NCBI GenBank assembly: GCA_021781535.1
Contig: JAJXWO010000001.1
Location: 124,001 to 188,000 of the forward strand
Origin: Deltaproteobacteria bacterium
GTDB lineage: Bacteria; Desulfobacterota; Desulfuromonadia; Geobacterales; Pseudopelobacteraceae
Direction of reading: 5' to 3'
Length of the DNA: 64,000 nt
Shown: positions 46,180 to 58,019 of the stretch, one piece after another
Layout of the letters: every line of letters begins with the position of its first letter
Numbering within the stretch: the stretch's first letter is position 1
Made by a program: the position numbers and the translations under genes
Notes under the pieces: generated by a model
Databases searched by the model: none
The model's input: the letters and a program-made list of their open reading frames with translations, nothing else
What the model was told of the DNA's origin: nothing

Positions 46180-46195
46180 AGCACAGGTCGTGCCA
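46180..46195 (-). promoter_or_regulatory. Sigma-54 promoter of amtB (44.5-46.1 kb)
   Basis: On the minus strand TGGCAC-N5-GTGCT lies with correct spacing, 109 bases upstream of the AmtB ATG. Confidence 0.82.
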
Positions 46196-46379
46196 TATTT
46201 AAAAAACTAATATTATCAGTCTGTTGTAGCAAATACTGCGTGGTAAACATGTTAGATGCATGCACATGTTTCCAGCAGGAGCTAAAAAAAACAGCAGTGT
46301 AAAAACGGGCAGGGCTTGCTCATCGCTCGGTTACGGAAGAGCAGGGCCATGACGGCCTGCCAAACGAGCCATTGCCGCG

Positions 46380-47663
46380 TTAATGCAGGAGTTTGTACTG
46401 TATGAGGTATGCGAAGACGCCGGCTATATACCCTGTCAACGCCAATCCGCTGATTTTTTTTACATACCAGATGAAATTAATTTTTTCCAGACTCATGGCA
46501 GCAATTCCGGCCGCTGAGCCTATTATCAAAATGGAGCCGCCGGTGCCGGCACAGTAGGCCATAAATTCCCACAGAAAACTGTCCGGGGGATATGCGGCCT
46601 GGCTGTACATCCCCATGGATGCCGCTACCAGTGGCACGTTGTCAATAACTGCACTTGCCAGGCCGATGATCGTCACGATGATGTCCTGACGCCCAACCAT
46701 TCTGTCGAGCCATGCAGCCAGCGATGTCAAAATGTGACTATGTTCGAGAACGGCAACTGAAAGCAGGATGCCGATAAAAAAAACGACCGAACTCATATCG
46801 ATCCTCATCAGAGCATTTGCAAGCGTCAGGTGCGCCTTTTCTTCCTCTTCTTTGTTTCGGTGCACCAACTCGCCGGCCAGCCAGAGTATGCCGAGACCAA
46901 AGAGGATTCCCATGAAGGGCGGCAGGTGTGTCAGCGTCTTGAAAAGAGGGACCGTCACCAGAATTCCGATCCCCAGAAAAAACATGAGATTTTGTTCAAA
47001 TTTTGTCGTTACATAGCGGTTATCGGTTTCATCAGGTTCGGGATCGACCACTTTTGTCCCCCGCAAGACATAACTTGTGACCGCCAGCGGTATAATCATA
47101 TTTATCAGAGAAGGGATGAAAAGCCCTTTCATGATTGCTGTGGTACTGATTTGTCCGCCAATCCAGAGCATGGTTGTGGTCACGTCACCAATCGGAGTCC
47201 AGGCGCCTCCCGCATTGGCGGCAATGACAATAATTCCTGCAAAGAACAATCGGTCGTCCTTGCGGTCCAAAAGTTTTCGCATCATCGAGATCATGACGAT
47301 TGTGGTTGTAAGGTTATCAAGAACAGAGCTGAGAAAAAAAGTGACGAAACCGACCAACCACAGTAATGACGTCAGGTTGGTGGTCTTGATGCGGGAGGTA
47401 ATCACCTCGAATCCGTTGTGTGCATCGACGACTTCAACAATGGTCATGGCCCCCATAAGGAAAAAAACTATCTGGGCGGTCGAGGCCAGGGATACATTCA
47501 ACTGTTCTACGGCTCTGCTAGCATTGCCGTTCGCTGCCGCATACACAGTCCATAAAAGACCGGAGCCAAGGAGTGCCGTGGCGGTCTTGTTTATTTTGAG
47601 CGGATGCTCCAAAGCGATTGCGGCGTAGACGATAACAAAAATTATGACAAGTGCGGCGAGCAT
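46380..47663 (-). CDS. nhaD: NhaD-type sodium/proton antiporter
   Basis: The 427-residue membrane protein has about 11-12 transmembrane helices of the ArsB/NhaD superfamily. Matches to NhaD include FLSSVLDNLTTTIVMISM, AANAGGAWTPIGDVTTTMLWI and LASAVIDNVPLVAASMGMY, with the conserved Asp-Asn pairs inside helices. It should exchange sodium for protons at the inner membrane. It lies between two amtB genes on the same strand without shared promoter signals. The ATG at 47663 has AAGGAGC upstream. Confidence 0.88.
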   Translation of the reverse strand: MLAALVIIFVIVYAAIALEHPLKINKTATALLGSGLLWTVYAAANGNASRAVEQLNVSLASTAQIVFFLMGAMTIVEVVDAHNGFEVITSRIKTTNLTSLLWLVGFVTFFLSSVLDNLTTTIVMISMMRKLLDRKDDRLFFAGIIVIAANAGGAWTPIGDVTTTMLWIGGQISTTAIMKGLFIPSLINMIIPLAVTSYVLRGTKVVDPEPDETDNRYVTTKFEQNLMFFLGIGILVTVPLFKTLTHLPPFMGILFGLGILWLAGELVHRNKEEEEKAHLTLANALMRIDMSSVVFFIGILLSVAVLEHSHILTSLAAWLDRMVGRQDIIVTIIGLASAVIDNVPLVAASMGMYSQAAYPPDSFLWEFMAYCAGTGGSILIIGSAAGIAAMSLEKINFIWYVKKISGLALTGYIAGVFAYLIQYKLLH

Positions 47664-47772
47664 GCTGGCTCCTTTACAGTTGAGACTTGCTGCAACTATT
47701 CAAATGGTAACAAGCACCAATGTGTCAAACGGGGATGATGGAGAAATAAGTGTAAAATGGCTTAATAGGCAG

Positions 47773-47813
47773 CTTGACCGTCATTGTCTCATTTTCGGAA
47801 ACAATGACGGTCA
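47773..47813 (-). terminator. Hairpin downstream of the second amtB
   Basis: GACCGTCATTGT and ACAATGACGGTC form a perfect 12-base stem with a loop of about 14 bases. There is no clear U-run, so it may be a processing barrier or a weak terminator for the upstream operon. Confidence 0.5.
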
Positions 47814-47862
47814 TGTGGTGGTATTGCAGCAGTGACTCAGTTCTAATAACTACAGATGTTTT

Positions 47863-49590
47863 TTATTTCTCTGGCTTGTAAGAGTGATGCCCCCCGCCAA
47901 GCGGCAGGTTGCGAAGGTTGAAATCCGGGTATGCGTTAACAGCAACCTCGTAATGGTCGAGACCTTCCAGTTCCTGATCCTTGGGAACGCGCAAGCCTAT
48001 GACCTTGTCGAGCACCTTGAAGAATACATACGAAATAACGAAGACGTAGACGATGTTTGTCAGGGTGCCGATGCATTGCGCAACAAACTGACTCGAATCT
48101 CCGTAAAAAAGTCCTGTTACCGTACCTTTGACGCCGTTCCAGCCATCACCGTACGTGCCATCGGCAAAGAGACCCAGGGCGAGTGCGCCCCACGCGCCAT
48201 TGGTGCCATGCACCGAAATCGCACCGACTGGATCGTCGATCTTCAAGACATTTTCGACAAAGAAGATGCTTAAACAGCAGAGGATACCGCCGATGGCCCC
48301 AATGAGGACCGCAACTGGCGCGGTGACAAAGGCGCAAGGAGCAGTGATGGCGACCAGGCCGGCCAGCAGGCCGTTGGCGCTCATGGAAATGTCCGGTTTA
48401 CCATAGCGCATCCACATGAACACATAGGATGAAAATGCTCCGGCGGCGCCGGCCAGCATGGTATTGGTAGCGACTACTGCGATGCGGAGATCGGTACCGG
48501 CCAGGGTGGAGCCGGCATTGAAGCCGAACCAGCCGAAGGCCAAAATAAAGCAGCCGACGATCGCCATCGGAATGTGATGGCCGGGGATTGGGTTGGCTGA
48601 GCCGTCCTTGTTGAACTTGCCGATGCGTGGTCCAAGTACCATGGCGCCCGCCAAGGCACAGACCCCGCCGGTCAAATGAACGACAGATGAACCGGCAAAG
48701 TCAACATGGCCATGGCCAAGTCCAAAGTTGCTACCCAATGTGGCAAGCCAGCCACCGCCCCAGACCCAGTTGGCATACAGCGGATAAATGATGCCCGAAA
48801 CAAAGAAGCCGTAGACAAAGAACGATTTCATGTTCCAGCGTTCAGCCATGGAGCCGGTTGGTATCGTGGCCGTTGTGTCCATGAAGACCATCTGGAAGAG
48901 GAACAGAGCAAATATTGATGTATCGTACACTTTACTGCCGAGAAAGAAACCGGTCGTGCCAAACAGGCCGAAATCTTTGTCGAAAAGGTGGATGGTAAAT
49001 TCGCTGCTTAACGCCTTGGCACCCCCAAGAGCCGGTATGCCGCCGACCCCGCCCATCTGGATGGCAAAACCACAGATCCAGTAGCCGAGAAGCCCAAGGG
49101 CATAGACCATGAAGTTCATGGCCATGGTGTGTCCTGCATTTTTGGCACGGGTAAAGCCGGTCTCGGCCATGGCAAAGCCAGCTTGCATGAACATGACCAG
49201 GAAGCCGCAAACAAGGGTCCAGACAAAATTGATGGAGATCTTGTTATGACCGACGACATCAGCCACCTTGGCGGCCAGCGGCTCGGTCTTGCCAAGCTTG
49301 TCAATTTCATCCTGCGTAGGAGCGTTGGCGGAGCCGCCAACGATATCGCTGGCAACACCGGTGTTGGCGCCGGTGGGGTCATTTTTGACTGCTGCAGCAG
49401 GTGTCGCAGTCGCAGCAGCAGGGGCTGGAGTTGAGGCTGACGGGGCCTCAGGTGTTGCTGAAGCAGCCGGCGCTGTAGTAGCTCCAGGCGCAGAAGCCGG
49501 CTTGTCTTCCGCAAGAAGTGGTACGGCGACCATCAGCACGATTGCCATGGCAACCAAGATGCGGATTATTTTAAGGAAGTTGTTTTTCAC
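47863..49590 (-). CDS. amtB: Ammonium transporter AmtB, second copy, with long Ala/Pro-rich linker
   Basis: The 575-residue product starts with a Sec-like signal helix (LVAMAIVLMVAVPLLA), an Ala/Pro/Thr-rich stretch of about 55 residues, and a polar segment, before the Amt core (FVWTLVCGFLVMFMQAGFAMAETG, FLFQMVFMDTTATIPTGSMAER, DFAGSSVVHLTGG, GWFGFNAGSTLAG, DDPVGAISVHGTNGAWG). The core is 11 helices with the two pore His residues expected. GAAAGGAG precedes the ATG. It forms an operon with an outer-membrane protein gene and glnK. The last base pairs before it contain the nif-leader motif on the minus strand (49638-49627). Confidence 0.95.
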   Translation of the reverse strand: MKNNFLKIIRILVAMAIVLMVAVPLLAEDKPASAPGATTAPAASATPEAPSASTPAPAAATATPAAAVKNDPTGANTGVASDIVGGSANAPTQDEIDKLGKTEPLAAKVADVVGHNKISINFVWTLVCGFLVMFMQAGFAMAETGFTRAKNAGHTMAMNFMVYALGLLGYWICGFAIQMGGVGGIPALGGAKALSSEFTIHLFDKDFGLFGTTGFFLGSKVYDTSIFALFLFQMVFMDTTATIPTGSMAERWNMKSFFVYGFFVSGIIYPLYANWVWGGGWLATLGSNFGLGHGHVDFAGSSVVHLTGGVCALAGAMVLGPRIGKFNKDGSANPIPGHHIPMAIVGCFILAFGWFGFNAGSTLAGTDLRIAVVATNTMLAGAAGAFSSYVFMWMRYGKPDISMSANGLLAGLVAITAPCAFVTAPVAVLIGAIGGILCCLSIFFVENVLKIDDPVGAISVHGTNGAWGALALGLFADGTYGDGWNGVKGTVTGLFYGDSSQFVAQCIGTLTNIVYVFVISYVFFKVLDKVIGLRVPKDQELEGLDHYEVAVNAYPDFNLRNLPLGGGHHSYKPEK

Positions 49591-49626
49591 GGGTAACTCC
49601 TTTCAAGAGTAATCGTTTTTGTAAGG

Positions 49627-49638
49627 GGCGCCGTTGCC
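49627..49638 (-). promoter_or_regulatory. Shared nif-leader 12-mer between glnK and amtB
   Basis: The minus strand reads GGCAACGGCGCC, identical to the nifK leader motif. Here the downstream half of a terminator is missing: no second GGCGCC arm or U-run follows. A short stem TAAG-GG / CC-CTTA can form around it. Confidence 0.6.
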
Positions 49639-49682
49639 GCTTATAGCAGAATATAAGTATTTTATTTGTCTGGAATTAAAGG

Positions 49683-50878
<1,196 letters not shown>

Positions 50879-50884
50879 CATCAT

Positions 50885-51257
50885 CTCCTTTTCATCGTTG
50901 ATTTTGAACGGTGATAGATGAAAGCTTCCTTGGTTCCATCGCTGCACGTTCTGTTGAAGTTGACTGCTGTTGGCCACAACAATTCACATTATTGTACGTG
51001 TATGTAGTTTTCGTTCCCAACTTTAGCAGAGAGCGTGCCAATAACAAAAACTAACAATACCGGTAAGTTACGGTTTTTACTGTTGTGAAATTGCGGAAAA
51101 CAAGGCAGATGTAGCACCTGATTGATTATAATTTAGGCACGCCTGCCCTAAAATTAAATCAGGAGCCGGATTGATAAGAGCAATTGCGCGGATGGCCTTT
51201 TTAAGGTAGATTTAACGTTGTTTATATCGACCCACGTCATGAAGAAGGAGGCGATGT
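50885..51257. other. Divergent promoter region between the glnK operon and the Rieske gene
   Basis: A 373-base gap with the sigma-54 promoter of the outer-membrane-protein-glnK-amtB operon. The rest is AT-rich with a few short inverted repeats (for example CCGGTAAGTTACGG at 51060). No gene is seen. Confidence 0.6.
51025..51040 (-). promoter_or_regulatory. Sigma-54 promoter of the OMP-glnK-amtB operon
   Basis: On the minus strand TGGCAC-N5-CTGCT has correct spacing, with about 147 bases of leader to the first gene. Confidence 0.82.
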
Positions 51258-51557
51258 ATGGATCTTGTTGCGAAAGTGAGCGAAGTACCGAATTTCGGAA
51301 AAAAGGTCGTATCAATCTCCGGCCGGGAGATTCTGCTGGTCAACGTCAAGGGGACGATTTATGCGGTTGAGAATGAGTGCCCCCACCAGGGGAGTCCGAT
51401 GACTGCAGCTGTCGTCAAGGATGGCTATATTTCCTGCCCTCGACACGGCTATCGTTTCAGTCTGACTGATGGGCGGTGCGATGACCATCCGGAATGTGTC
51501 CTTGCCACATTTCCGGTGCACCTGACTGGTGATGATATTTCAGTCGATCTGGGCTGA
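51258..51557 (+). CDS. Rieske [2Fe-2S] ferredoxin
   Basis: The 99-residue soluble product has both Rieske cluster boxes: CPHQG (residues 41-45) and CPRHGYRF (about 60-67), with the two Cys and two His ligands. The fold resembles NirD-like and dioxygenase-type Rieske ferredoxins. AAGGAGG precedes the ATG. No oxygenase or reductase gene is adjacent, so the partner is unknown. It is followed 45 bases later by a cardiolipin synthase gene. Confidence 0.93.
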   Translation: MDLVAKVSEVPNFGKKVVSISGREILLVNVKGTIYAVENECPHQGSPMTAAVVKDGYISCPRHGYRFSLTDGRCDDHPECVLATFPVHLTGDDISVDLG

Positions 51558-51602
51558 TTCTTGGCACTGCGATAAACAGCACCGGCCGGCACGGGATAAC
51601 AA

Positions 51603-53036
51603 ATGGATCATGTTTTGACAGTTTTGATCGGATGCAGCACAATTCTGCTCTCCTTAATTGCGGCGGGGCACGCGCTGCTCAATAAACGCGACTCTCGTTC
51701 GGCGCTCGTATGGGTAAGTTTAAGCCTCATGATACCTTTAATCGGTCCATTTTTTTATTGGTGTCTGGGGATGAACCGAATCTCAAGGCGAGCAAGAAGT
51801 TGGCAGGAAAGTGGTCGTTGGCTGAGCCATACTGAAATATATCCGATAGAAGACCATGGCCGTTTTGGACCACAACTTCCGGGTTCTGCCGCACACTTGT
51901 CGGATTTGCTCTATCTTGAAGAAAAAATCGTAACAACTCGCCAGCGTGAAGGAAATCGTATTGTTGCTTTAGTAGGCGGCGAAGAAGCCTATCCTGCCAT
52001 GTTAGTTGCCATAAGGCGCGCTGAGGAAACCATAAATTTGTCGAGCTATATCTTTGATGCTGACGGTATCGGAGCTGAATTTGTAGAACACTTGATAGAG
52101 GCTGCCAAGCGTGGAGTCGAAGTGCGGGTCATCATCGATTCGTTGGGTGAGAAGTACAGCCGTACGTCTCCGCGTGTTGCTTTTCGGGGTACAGCTGTAA
52201 AGTTAGTACGGTATTTGCCACTTCGCCAAGGCGCATATATCAATTTGCGCAATCATAGAAAACTTCTGATTGTTGATGGAGTAGAAGCTTTTACTGGTGG
52301 GATGAATATTCGAAGCCGCCACCTTAATGCCTCTGAACCGGTTATTAATTCGATTCAGGACGTACATTTCAGCGTAAAGGGCCCTGTTGTTGCTGACCTC
52401 CAGGGGACATTTTTAGGGGACTGGTATTTTGTAACTGGTGAAAAATTGCATCATCAATGTTTTTTCCCTGTTATTGAACCGCAGGGGAATGCATTGGTAT
52501 GTTGCGTTGCAGATGGCCCTGACAGGGAATTCCGAAAAATAGAGCAGATCATCAAGGGGGCTCTTTCGTGCGCGAAAAATCAAGTTTACATCATGACTCC
52601 TTACTTTATCCCAGATCGCGAAATGATATCATCACTCGTTACTGCAGCACTCCGAGGAGTTGATATACGCGTTTTCCTTCCTGACCGTAACAATCTCCCC
52701 TTTGTTGATTGGGCAAGTCGAGCTTTGCATTGGGAGCTTCTCGCTAATGGCATCCGGATCTTCTATCAACCGCCTCCCTTTGTTCACACGAAACTGTTGC
52801 TTGTAGACAAAATATGGTCATTCATAGGATCTGCCAATTTGGATACTCGAAGCCTGAGGCTGAACTTTGAATTGAACCTGAGTGTGTTTGATTCAGAGCT
52901 ATCAACGACCATACACAGTCATTTTGATCGGGCTTTTGCCGGAGGCCGCGAAATCACACTTCAGGAAGTTAAAGCGTACCCTTTGATAATTAAACTCAGA
53001 AACAATTTGGCCCGACTGTTTTCACCATATCTATAA
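51603..53036 (+). CDS. cls: Cardiolipin synthase, phospholipase D type
   Basis: Cardiolipin synthase joins two phosphatidylglycerol molecules at the inner membrane. The 477-residue product has two N-terminal hydrophobic helices (LTVLIGCSTILLSLIAAGHAL; LVWVSLSLMIPLIGPFFYWCLG) and two PLD catalytic motifs, NHRKLLIVDG and VHTKLLLVDK (HxKxxxxD), each followed by the expected GG-N or GSAN stretch (FTGGMNIR, FIGSANLDTRSLRLNFE). The length and layout fit ClsA. It lies downstream of the Rieske gene. The ATG at 51603 has GGGAT upstream, a weak ribosome site. Confidence 0.95.
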   Translation: MDHVLTVLIGCSTILLSLIAAGHALLNKRDSRSALVWVSLSLMIPLIGPFFYWCLGMNRISRRARSWQESGRWLSHTEIYPIEDHGRFGPQLPGSAAHLSDLLYLEEKIVTTRQREGNRIVALVGGEEAYPAMLVAIRRAEETINLSSYIFDADGIGAEFVEHLIEAAKRGVEVRVIIDSLGEKYSRTSPRVAFRGTAVKLVRYLPLRQGAYINLRNHRKLLIVDGVEAFTGGMNIRSRHLNASEPVINSIQDVHFSVKGPVVADLQGTFLGDWYFVTGEKLHHQCFFPVIEPQGNALVCCVADGPDREFRKIEQIIKGALSCAKNQVYIMTPYFIPDREMISSLVTAALRGVDIRVFLPDRNNLPFVDWASRALHWELLANGIRIFYQPPPFVHTKLLLVDKIWSFIGSANLDTRSLRLNFELNLSVFDSELSTTIHSHFDRAFAGGREITLQEVKAYPLIIKLRNNLARLFSPYL

Positions 53037-53371
53037 AAATGACTTCCTCCATCGAGGCATATTTTATGGCCGAAAACTGAAATGTTGCGTAACATATTAA
53101 TTTGTAAAGCTAATATAAAGTACAATTGAACAGAATTGAACACATATCAGTTTTCCCATTGATATGAAAGTTTGATTCCCTCCTGTCGACGCAATCAGGA
53201 TCGACGAGATTGTCCTGCTTTGCCGGATGCGCACCGCCGCTGTGTAGGTCAGCAGACCGATCAACCGTTTACCTGCAGAGCAAACCCGTACGGCTCTAGA
53301 TTGTACAAGACCTGCCCGTATATGACCACCAAGCTGTTCCGACAGCAATAAAGCGCGACCTGGCAGTATCC
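53037..53371. other. Intergenic region between cls and the sigma-54 activator
   Basis: A 335-base gap between converging genes. The first half is AT-rich; the second half has G+C near the genome level. No clear gene, terminator or repeat is seen. Confidence 0.5.
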
Positions 53372-54925
<1,554 letters not shown>

Positions 54926-55719
54926 ATCGGTGCCTCAATAGCGGGTATAGGTGCTCGCTTTAAAGTATTTCTTTTTCTTTGGGATTTAAAATTATCAGAA
55001 TAGATTGACAAGAAAGCGGGGGGGGGGCGGATTATTCGGCTTTCACACGAGGCATTTTCTGTTTTCAGAATAGAGTGGTCGGAAAGTTTTGCAGAACTCC
55101 CCGATCAGTTACCAGCGGGGGAGTTGCCTTCAACAACACTTTATCATTATATATTTTGTTTCCGCCCAGCTCAAGCAGTTTTTTATTTCTGGTAAGAATC
55201 ATCCCGGGTGCGACCAAGTGAGTGCCCCGCTGCGGGTATTACCGCCTCTAGGAGCACGGCTACTATAGGCTGTTTTTGGACAGGCTCAGACGAGGCTAAG
55301 TTTTGACCAGTTTGAGGTGGCCGGCATTGGGGTAAGTGCGTATTCGGTGGACGAGAAACTTCCACCTTCCCCTTTTTGGGGAAGCAAACATGATCAACAT
55401 TGTCAACCAGATGCAGCCTGTCGATGTTGTACTTGATCCAATCAGAACTTTTTTTGTTATTCCGGGGGTATTCATGCAGAACGCGGACGTCTGGCTTTGT
55501 GTGTTGCAAGAGCGAGCAAGTTTTGGGAATTAAGATTCGAGAAATGGCAGGGTGAACTGGGCAATCACGTGTATCAACCTGTTCAACACAAACCTTCTAA
55601 AATAGATGGTATAATTCATCAGTAAGATTTGCATGATCGCACCAATAGTCCACACCACTTTGGGATTTTTTTAAGAGGCTTTACGGGAGATCCCAGCTAC
55701 AACTAAATGAGGAATATTT
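54926..55719. other. Long intergenic region with a G10 tract
   Basis: 794 bases without a convincing gene. It holds a run of ten G (55018-55027), a 21-base near-repeat (CAGAATAGATTGACAAGAAAG and CAGAATAGAGTGGTCGGAAAG at 54997 and 55058), and a small hairpin TTCCCC-TTTTT-GGGGAA at about 55369-55385. A 108-codon minus-strand frame (55183-55509) shows no known features and is left out. Confidence 0.5.
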
Positions 55720-56607
55720 ATGAAACCAAAATCTAAAGATCTTAAAAAAGCTGTGACCGTTGCCAAAAACGCTTCGCTTAAACGTGTCCTTAACCAAAAT
55801 GAGAAAATCAAAAAAACTGTCGTGCAGGCTGCAAGTGAACTCACCTCGGTAAATGAAGTTCTCAAGCAGGGAAAAGAAGCCAAGATCCCTGCTCAGATCA
55901 TTAAAGATGCCATCTCTCAGAACAAAGAGGTCGAGTACAAAGTGGCGAAAGCCGGAGACGATTTGCATCAAGTTAACACCGAACTTGCCAAGGAAATGAT
56001 TGTACGATTAGGTCTCGAATCCGAGCTCTCCGATACGAAGGCCGATCTGGCCGATGTACGCGACGATTTATTGAAATCACAGGCCAAAGAAGAAGAAACA
56101 CGAAAATTTGCGCTCCATGACGCACTCACGGGACTTCCGAATCGTGAGTTGTTTGAACAGAGCTTTGACAATGGGTTGATCCAAGCAAAACGGCACGGTT
56201 GGAGACTTGCAGTCCTGTTTATTGACATCGACAACTTCAAGAACATTAACGATACGTATGGTCATGATATGGGAGACAAGGTACTGATCATGGTAGCAGA
56301 ACGTTTAAAGTCTTCTGTCCGCGAAGAAGATATAATCAGTCGATGGGGGGGCGACGAGTTTGTGTGCCTGTTGTTGGAAGTCAAGCAAGAAGCAGACGTG
56401 ACTCGCTTTGCAGAAAATATGGTTAATCAAATTTCCGAGTCGTGCGAGTATAACAAGACTGTTCTTTCTATAAAAACAAGTATCGGCATTGCCATATATC
56501 CCGCAGATGGAGAAACGGCTGAAATTCTTTTCAAAAAAGCCGATTCTGCAATGTATAAAGCCAAGGGGACAGAGAGGGGAGTTATGCTGTTTCGGGAATC
56601 CCTATAA
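55720..56607 (+). CDS. Diguanylate cyclase (GGDEF)
   Basis: This enzyme makes c-di-GMP from two GTP. The 295-residue product has an N-terminal half that is highly charged and helical (MKPKSKDLKKAVTVAKNASLK... to about 120), likely a coiled coil, then a GGDEF domain (about 125-290) with DALTGLPNR, DIDNFKNINDTYGHDMGD and the active site SRWGGDEFVC intact. A possible I-site RxxD upstream of GGDEF is not clear. TATTT and AGGAAT precede the ATG. There is no membrane segment. It stands alone after a long gap. Confidence 0.93.
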   Translation: MKPKSKDLKKAVTVAKNASLKRVLNQNEKIKKTVVQAASELTSVNEVLKQGKEAKIPAQIIKDAISQNKEVEYKVAKAGDDLHQVNTELAKEMIVRLGLESELSDTKADLADVRDDLLKSQAKEEETRKFALHDALTGLPNRELFEQSFDNGLIQAKRHGWRLAVLFIDIDNFKNINDTYGHDMGDKVLIMVAERLKSSVREEDIISRWGGDEFVCLLLEVKQEADVTRFAENMVNQISESCEYNKTVLSIKTSIGIAIYPADGETAEILFKKADSAMYKAKGTERGVMLFRESL

Positions 56608-56709
56608 ATAAACTGTTTCACAGCAATAGAGCTGTTGTCAGGGCGCCTACAAGCCCAGTCTCCCTCGCCCTGAGATGCCCGCTCTCTCTGACCCCTGATA
56701 GCAAATCAT

Positions 56710-57108
56710 TTAACCGACCTGTATAGCGATTCGTTTTGGTTTAGCGGCTTCAGCCTTTGGTACGCGCAGGGTCAGAATGCCATTGACATACTCTGCTTTG
56801 GCCTTTTCATGGTCAAGGCTATCCGGAATCGAGAATTGACGGTAGTAATTGGCAAGTTCGAATTCTCGGTATGCAGAGGTTCCCGGCAGGGTGTGCTGTG
56901 CCGGCGCACTGATGGTCAGGATGCCTTTTTCTACGCTGGCATCGAGTGATTCTTTAGATGCGCCGGGAATGTCTGCCGTAAGAACAAGACCTTCCACTGT
57001 TTCAATGATGTTCACCGCCGGTCGAATGTATTTTTCGTTCGACCGCGTCTCTTCGCGTGCCTGAACATTCTTTTCGTCATTTCGTTCTGTGATGCTGTTG
57101 GTTGCCAT
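56710..57108 (-). CDS. hsp20: Hsp20-family small heat-shock protein (second gene)
   Basis: Holds unfolded proteins for refolding. The 132-residue product has an alpha-crystallin domain (about 35-125, PAVNIIETVEGLVLTADIPGASKESLDASV, ANYYRQFSIPDSLDHEKAKAEYVNGILTLRVPK) and a short C-terminal IAIQV extension. ATG 57108 fits AGGAGG best; ATG 57114 is an alternative. It lies 35 bases downstream of another hsp20 gene, so they form an operon. Confidence 0.93.
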   Translation of the reverse strand: MATNSITERNDEKNVQAREETRSNEKYIRPAVNIIETVEGLVLTADIPGASKESLDASVEKGILTISAPAQHTLPGTSAYREFELANYYRQFSIPDSLDHEKAKAEYVNGILTLRVPKAEAAKPKRIAIQVG

Positions 57109-57143
57109 GATCATTGCCTCCTTTCTGAATGGACTCGTACGTT

Positions 57144-57593
57144 TTACGAAAGTTTGATTTCGATTTTCTTTGGTTTGGCATGTTCGGCTTTAGCCAGCGT
57201 TATCTGCATGATGCCGTCTTTGCACTGAGCAGAAATTTTTTCGGGATCAATGTCGACTGGCAGTTCCAGAGTCCGGGAAAATTTGCCGGAACCGAGTTCG
57301 GAGCGGTGCACTATCTGGCCTTCTTTTTCGTCAAACGGTTTACGCTCACCGCTGATGGTGATAGTGTTCCTCAATACGGACAGATCAACATCTTTCGGAT
57401 CAACGCCGGGAACCAGAGCTTCAATATAGACATGCCCATCATCCTCGTTAAAATTGACCAGTGGGAAGCGTCGAGTCGTTACCGGCGAAAGAAATGTTGG
57501 CCCGAATGGCCGGCTGTAACCAGCACCACGAAACGCTTCATCGATCTCCCTTCTCAGAGTGTCCAGTTCTTTGAATACATCCCAGGTTGCCAT
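57144..57593 (-). CDS. hsp20: Hsp20-family small heat-shock protein (first gene)
   Basis: The 149-residue product has a class A start (MATWDVFKELDTLRREIDEAF), an alpha-crystallin domain (about 45-140: PLVNFNEDDGHVYIEALVPGVDPKDVDLSV, KFSRTLELPVDIDPEKISAQCKDGIMQITLAK) and the C-terminal KKIEIKL, an IXI-type motif for oligomer docking. AAAGGAGG precedes the ATG. A CIRCE-like element lies about 160 bases upstream. Confidence 0.94.
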   Translation of the reverse strand: MATWDVFKELDTLRREIDEAFRGAGYSRPFGPTFLSPVTTRRFPLVNFNEDDGHVYIEALVPGVDPKDVDLSVLRNTITISGERKPFDEKEGQIVHRSELGSGKFSRTLELPVDIDPEKISAQCKDGIMQITLAKAEHAKPKKIEIKLS

Positions 57594-58019
57594 GTGGATT
57601 ACCTCCTTTCAATTTGTGTTTCTGACATATGAATAAGGAGGTTTTTAAAAAAATCAAGGGGGTAGTTAAATTTTTTTTGCTTCACCTATCACATTAATAT
57701 TATTGGTAAAAGTAGATATTGTCTCTTGATTTTATGATCTTTTATTGCGACATTGTTAGCAGCCACATGGCGAGAGTGCTAATTCACTGTGCATTTTAAA
57801 TCTGGAAATGCGAGATGGTAATCAATTACCCGGTTGTAGCTGACAGCCTGACGCTGTATTTGGCTGATATCAGAAAATTCAAGATTATGAATGAGGAAGA
57901 GAAACGTTTGGGGTGGGCCAAACCATGAAGCCTTTGCACATGTGTCGTGGTTACGACCCTTGGCAGCGCAACATTGGCTGCGGTTTAGCTACAACTTTAA
58001 TATTGAAAGGAAAATCTGC
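57594..58019. other. Divergent region between hsp20 and an outer-membrane protein gene
   Basis: A 426-base gap, AT-rich from 57620 to 57740, with a CIRCE-like element at 57756-57782. Further right an open frame (57891-58019) joins the next gene but lacks a good ribosome site and is not counted as coding. Confidence 0.55.
57756..57782. promoter_or_regulatory. CIRCE-like element upstream of the hsp20 operon
   Basis: TTAGCAGCC-N9-GAGTGCTAA matches the HrcA operator TTAGCACTC-N9-GAGTGCTAA at 16 of 18 positions, with the right half perfect and the nine-base spacer exact. It lies 163 bases before the first hsp20 ATG. Confidence 0.6.

Noticed and set aside
51137-51152. AGGCAC-type -24 box upstream of the Rieske gene
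   Set aside because: The expected -12 position reads CCCTA, without GC at the right distance.
55183-55509. 108-codon minus-strand frame in the long gap
   Set aside because: No ribosome site, no domain, and a composition like non-coding sequence. A link to an insertion-sequence transposase was considered, but no conserved motif was found.
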